From the NCBI GenBank assembly GCA_023403475.1, contig JAEYEL010000022.1:1-15954 (forward strand): DNA of 15,954 bases, given 5' to 3'. The first letter of the stretch is position 1; each line of letters starts with the position of its first letter. Shown here piece after piece: positions 13,823-15,954 of this stretch. Source of the DNA: Actinomycetes bacterium (GTDB lineage: Bacteria; Actinomycetota; Coriobacteriia; Coriobacteriales; Eggerthellaceae). The notes under the pieces were generated by a model. The model did no database searches, was not told the DNA's origin, and was given only the letters and a program-made list of their open reading frames with translations. The translations under genes and the position numbers were made by a program.

Positions 13823-13953
13823 CAACGAGGACGAAGCGCGAAATCGGGGAAGGCGGACCGAAGTCAGATGGTATCCGTTTCGAAGATGTATCCGGTTTGA
13901 TCGTGCTTAAGCTTGATACCCTCGATGCGATTGGAATCTTACGTCGGTCGGCA

Positions 13954-15054
13954 TTAAAACTGCCGTAAATTGCCCCGCTCGCCCACAGGGCGGAAGCGAT
14001 ACCTGCCTTTTCCGTGCCCGGACACCGGCTCGACGATTCCACGCTCTACCATCTCCCTCAAGAGGGCAGAAGCCCTGGATGCCTTGATGCCGACCACCCC
14101 CATCACATCCGACCGACCGAAAACCGTTCGATCCGGAAACGCCTCCTGCAGCTTCAGAATATGACTCGCCGTTTTAGGACGAACATCTTCAATGTCCGGT
14201 TTTGCCGCCCCAATGTCCGGTTTTGCCATCTCCCTGAAAGTACCGTTGATGTGCAGTGCTCGATTACGAAGCGGATGACTCTCGCCCAGAAGAAGGTTGC
14301 GAAGGAACGCCTCAAGAAACTCCGTCGTCTCATGGATGCCGCTCTTCAGATCGTTGTAGTTCGCCCTAACCAGAGAATTCCGAAAATACCATGCGTTTTC
14401 GGCAAAGATGTCGTTCGTTACGTCAAAGCCCAACGTGCGCAGGTATTTGATGAAGAATACCGCCGTCGCTCTGGTGTTGCCCTCGCTGAATACATGAATC
14501 TGCCACAGCCTCGATACGAACACGGCAAGATGGCGGATAATCTCATCTATCGAGAGGTCCTTGTAGGAAAATTTCTTCTCTTCCGAGAAGTCGTAGTCAA
14601 GCGTCGCGCGCAGCTCCGTAGCGCTACCGCAGAACACGGTCGCCCCGTTCAGCACCCATTCCTTCTTCGTGATGTTATAGTCTCGGAAGCACCCAGCATG
14701 GGGATAAATGCCAGCGAACAGCTTTCTGTGAATGGAGAGGTACTCGTTCGGAGTGAAACTGAAAGCGCGCTCGGAAAGAAGCGCGGCAATCCGAGCCGAA
14801 ACCTTATCAGCCTCTTCGGTGCGATCAGACGCATCACAGGTGGGATTTTCCTCATAGTATGTCCGCAGAAGTTCGTTTGCCTCTTCGAGGGAAATCTCAC
14901 CTTCAATATTACGAATGGCAGTACGCACCAGATATTCCGAAGTTTTCAGCCCGTCAACTGCCTGCAAGCCAATGGCCGTATGCCACGCATAGCCTTTGTC
15001 CCTTTTTGTCGGCTCAGATTCCTTGATGTACTCCCTGAACGGATCCTTGTTCAC
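13954..15054 (-). CDS. Fic-family protein with C-terminal winged helix
   Basis: Fic enzymes usually transfer AMP from ATP to a hydroxyl on a target protein. The 366-residue protein has an N-terminal region with NIEGEISLEEA (49-59), resembling the inhibitory-helix motif of Fic_N proteins with Glu51 as the likely inhibitory residue. The Fic core follows, with active-site motif HVFSEGNTRATA (187-198) and catalytic His187. Compared with the common HPFx(D/E)GNGRxxR, Pro is Val, the second Gly is Thr and the last Arg is Ala. A 7-residue repeat (AKPDIGA, AKPDIED; 277-290) leads to a winged-helix domain (about 296-355). The start is GTG with GAGGTG 7 nt upstream, 27 nt after the methyltransferase stop. 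Its sequence is visibly poorer in GC than its neighbours, which suggests acquisition. Target and actual activity are unknown. Confidence 0.9.
   Translation of the reverse strand: MNKDPFREYIKESEPTKRDKGYAWHTAIGLQAVDGLKTSEYLVRTAIRNIEGEISLEEANELLRTYYEENPTCDASDRTEEADKVSARIAALLSERAFSFTPNEYLSIHRKLFAGIYPHAGCFRDYNITKKEWVLNGATVFCGSATELRATLDYDFSEEKKFSYKDLSIDEIIRHLAVFVSRLWQIHVFSEGNTRATAVFFIKYLRTLGFDVTNDIFAENAWYFRNSLVRANYNDLKSGIHETTEFLEAFLRNLLLGESHPLRNRALHINGTFREMAKPDIGAAKPDIEDVRPKTASHILKLQEAFPDRTVFGRSDVMGVVGIKASRASALLREMVERGIVEPVSGHGKGRYRFRPVGERGNLRQF
14190..14227. repeat. 17-bp direct repeat inside fic, period 21 bp
   Basis: CAATGTCCGGTTTTGCC occurs at 14190-14206 and again at 14211-14227. The 21-bp period keeps the reading frame and encodes the AKPDI heptad in the linker before the winged helix. 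In-frame copy-number change by slippage is possible. Confidence 0.85.
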
Positions 15055-15081
15055 CCTGTATCACCTCGCCGCTACTTTAAG

Positions 15082-15954
15082 CTACCTCTTTGTCCTCGAC
15101 AGCAAACTAACCGTCTCTACGTGATAGGTCTGGGGGAACATGTCCACGGGAACGGCGCGTTGCAGCTTGTAGCCGCACGCTTCGAAGCGCGCCACGTCGC
15201 GCGCCCAGGTGGCCGCATCGCAGCTCACATACGCCACGCGCTCGGGTGCGGCATCGGCTATGCTTTCCACCACGCCTTCGGCCAAGCCCGCTCGCGGCGG
15301 ATCAACCACCAGCGCGTCAAGCTCGCCCAAGTCGGGAAGCTCGCGGGCGGCATCGCCCCCCACCACTTCGATGTCCGCCCCGTTGCGCTCGGCGTTGCGG
15401 CGCAGATCGCGCACCGACGAACCGGCCGATTCCACGGCAACCACGTCGGCTCCCGCGAGCGCGAGCGGTATCGAGAACGCGCCCGCGCCGGCGTAAAGGT
15501 CGGCCACGTACGCGCCGGAAAGCGCATACTCGCCGCCAAGACCTTCCACAACGCAGGCCACAAGCTTTTCCGCCTGCGCGGTGTTCACCTGGAAAAACGA
15601 CGGTGCGGTCGCGGTAAAGCGCAAACCCGCCAGATCTTCAGCCCAAAAGCCGTTGCCGTCAAGTCTCTCCACGCCTTTGATCCTGCGTTCCTTGCCGGGT
15701 TCGGCCAGCACGCGCACGACGCTTGTGGCACGCAGGGCGCTTTGCACCAGCTTGCCCACATGCGTGCGGGGAAACGCGGAAGGCGGCGTCCAAAGCGCCA
15801 CCTCCACATCGTGCGTGCGCACGCTGCCGCGCACCCCCACGCGGAAGATGCCCAGATCCTGCGCACCCTGCGCAAACCGCAGGGCACCGCGCAGCGCCTT
15901 CGGAGCCCGCTCGATGCACTTGTGGGCAACGGGGCAAGTGGAAGGCATTACCGC
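15082..15954 (-). CDS. rlmD: 23S rRNA/tRNA m5U methyltransferase (TrmA/RlmD family), N-terminus missing
   Basis: The enzyme methylates C5 of a uridine in RNA using S-adenosylmethionine. The frame is open to the right edge, so the start is outside; about 290 residues are visible of a family usually 400-450 long. Seen in order are CPVAHKC, whose first Cys fits the fourth [4Fe-4S] ligand of RumA, the SAM motif VADLYAGAGAFSIPLAL, VVDPPRAGL (motif IV), the catalytic cysteine motif AYVSCDAATWARDV and the C-terminal MFPQTYHVETVSLL with the general-base Glu. The likely rRNA target (U1939-type) is inferred from the Fe-S cysteine; RlmC or RlmCD-like specificity is possible. The fic gene follows 27 nt downstream. 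Confidence 0.9.
   Translation of the reverse strand, partial: AVMPSTCPVAHKCIERAPKALRGALRFAQGAQDLGIFRVGVRGSVRTHDVEVALWTPPSAFPRTHVGKLVQSALRATSVVRVLAEPGKERRIKGVERLDGNGFWAEDLAGLRFTATAPSFFQVNTAQAEKLVACVVEGLGGEYALSGAYVADLYAGAGAFSIPLALAGADVVAVESAGSSVRDLRRNAERNGADIEVVGGDAARELPDLGELDALVVDPPRAGLAEGVVESIADAAPERVAYVSCDAATWARDVARFEACGYKLQRAVPVDMFPQTYHVETVSLLSRTKR

Larger units (their letters stand above)
13602..13953. other. 352-nt intergenic region between the fic gene and the cyclophilin gene
   Basis: It contains the cyclophilin promoter (13734-13742), a leader hairpin (13663-13698), a second inverted repeat (13783-13822) and, next to fic, a stretch of lower GC. No gene with a plausible start was found. 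A 24-codon frame between stops (13864-13938, minus strand, IEGIKLKHDQTGYIF) might be a gene remnant but could be chance. Confidence 0.6.

Overview
The window reads as one strand of a high-GC actinobacterial chromosome, most like the anaerobic Coriobacteriia (Eggerthellaceae-type). I infer this from the high GC, the actinobacterial order ndk, mreB, mreC, mreD, pbp2, rodA, and the presence of an oxygen-sensitive multi-subunit [NiFe] hydrogenase. Every supported gene lies on the minus strand, so the window is described in the direction of transcription, from high to low coordinates.

Region A (15954-13954) holds the C-terminal part of a TrmA/RlmD-type RNA m5U methyltransferase, cut by the window edge. 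A Fic-family protein with a C-terminal winged helix follows 27 nt later and is visibly poorer in GC. Region B (13953-11118) begins with a 352-nt intergenic stretch containing an extended -10 promoter and several hairpins. It then holds a cyclophilin peptidyl-prolyl isomerase, a TPR protein with one membrane segment, and nucleoside diphosphate kinase (ndk).

Region C (10904-6860) is a four-gene operon for a cytosolic group 3b-like [NiFe] hydrogenase, in the order beta (Fe-S), gamma (FAD/NAD(P), 2Fe-2S), delta (small subunit), alpha (large subunit). The expected route of electrons is H2, NiFe site in alpha, Fe-S clusters in delta and beta, FAD in gamma, NAD(P)H, and it may run in reverse. Much of this segment is more GC-rich than its flanks. 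It sits between ndk and mreB, which are neighbours in Streptomyces, so it looks like an insertion. The alpha subunit stops exactly at the DPCxxCxxH motif and has no cleavable C-terminal peptide.

Region D (6727-1) is the cell-elongation operon mreB, mreC, mreD, mrdA (PBP2), rodA and a DUF697-like gene running off the left edge. It is tightly packed, with gaps of 18 nt or less and two overlaps, and is headed by an extended -10 promoter. MreB filaments, the MreC/MreD scaffold, the SEDS glycosyltransferase RodA and the transpeptidase PBP2 together build the lateral wall. The DUF697-like protein is a candidate extra partner of that machine.

No tRNA, rRNA, CRISPR array, insertion sequence or replication origin was recognised. 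Hydrogenase maturation genes (hyp) are not in the window.
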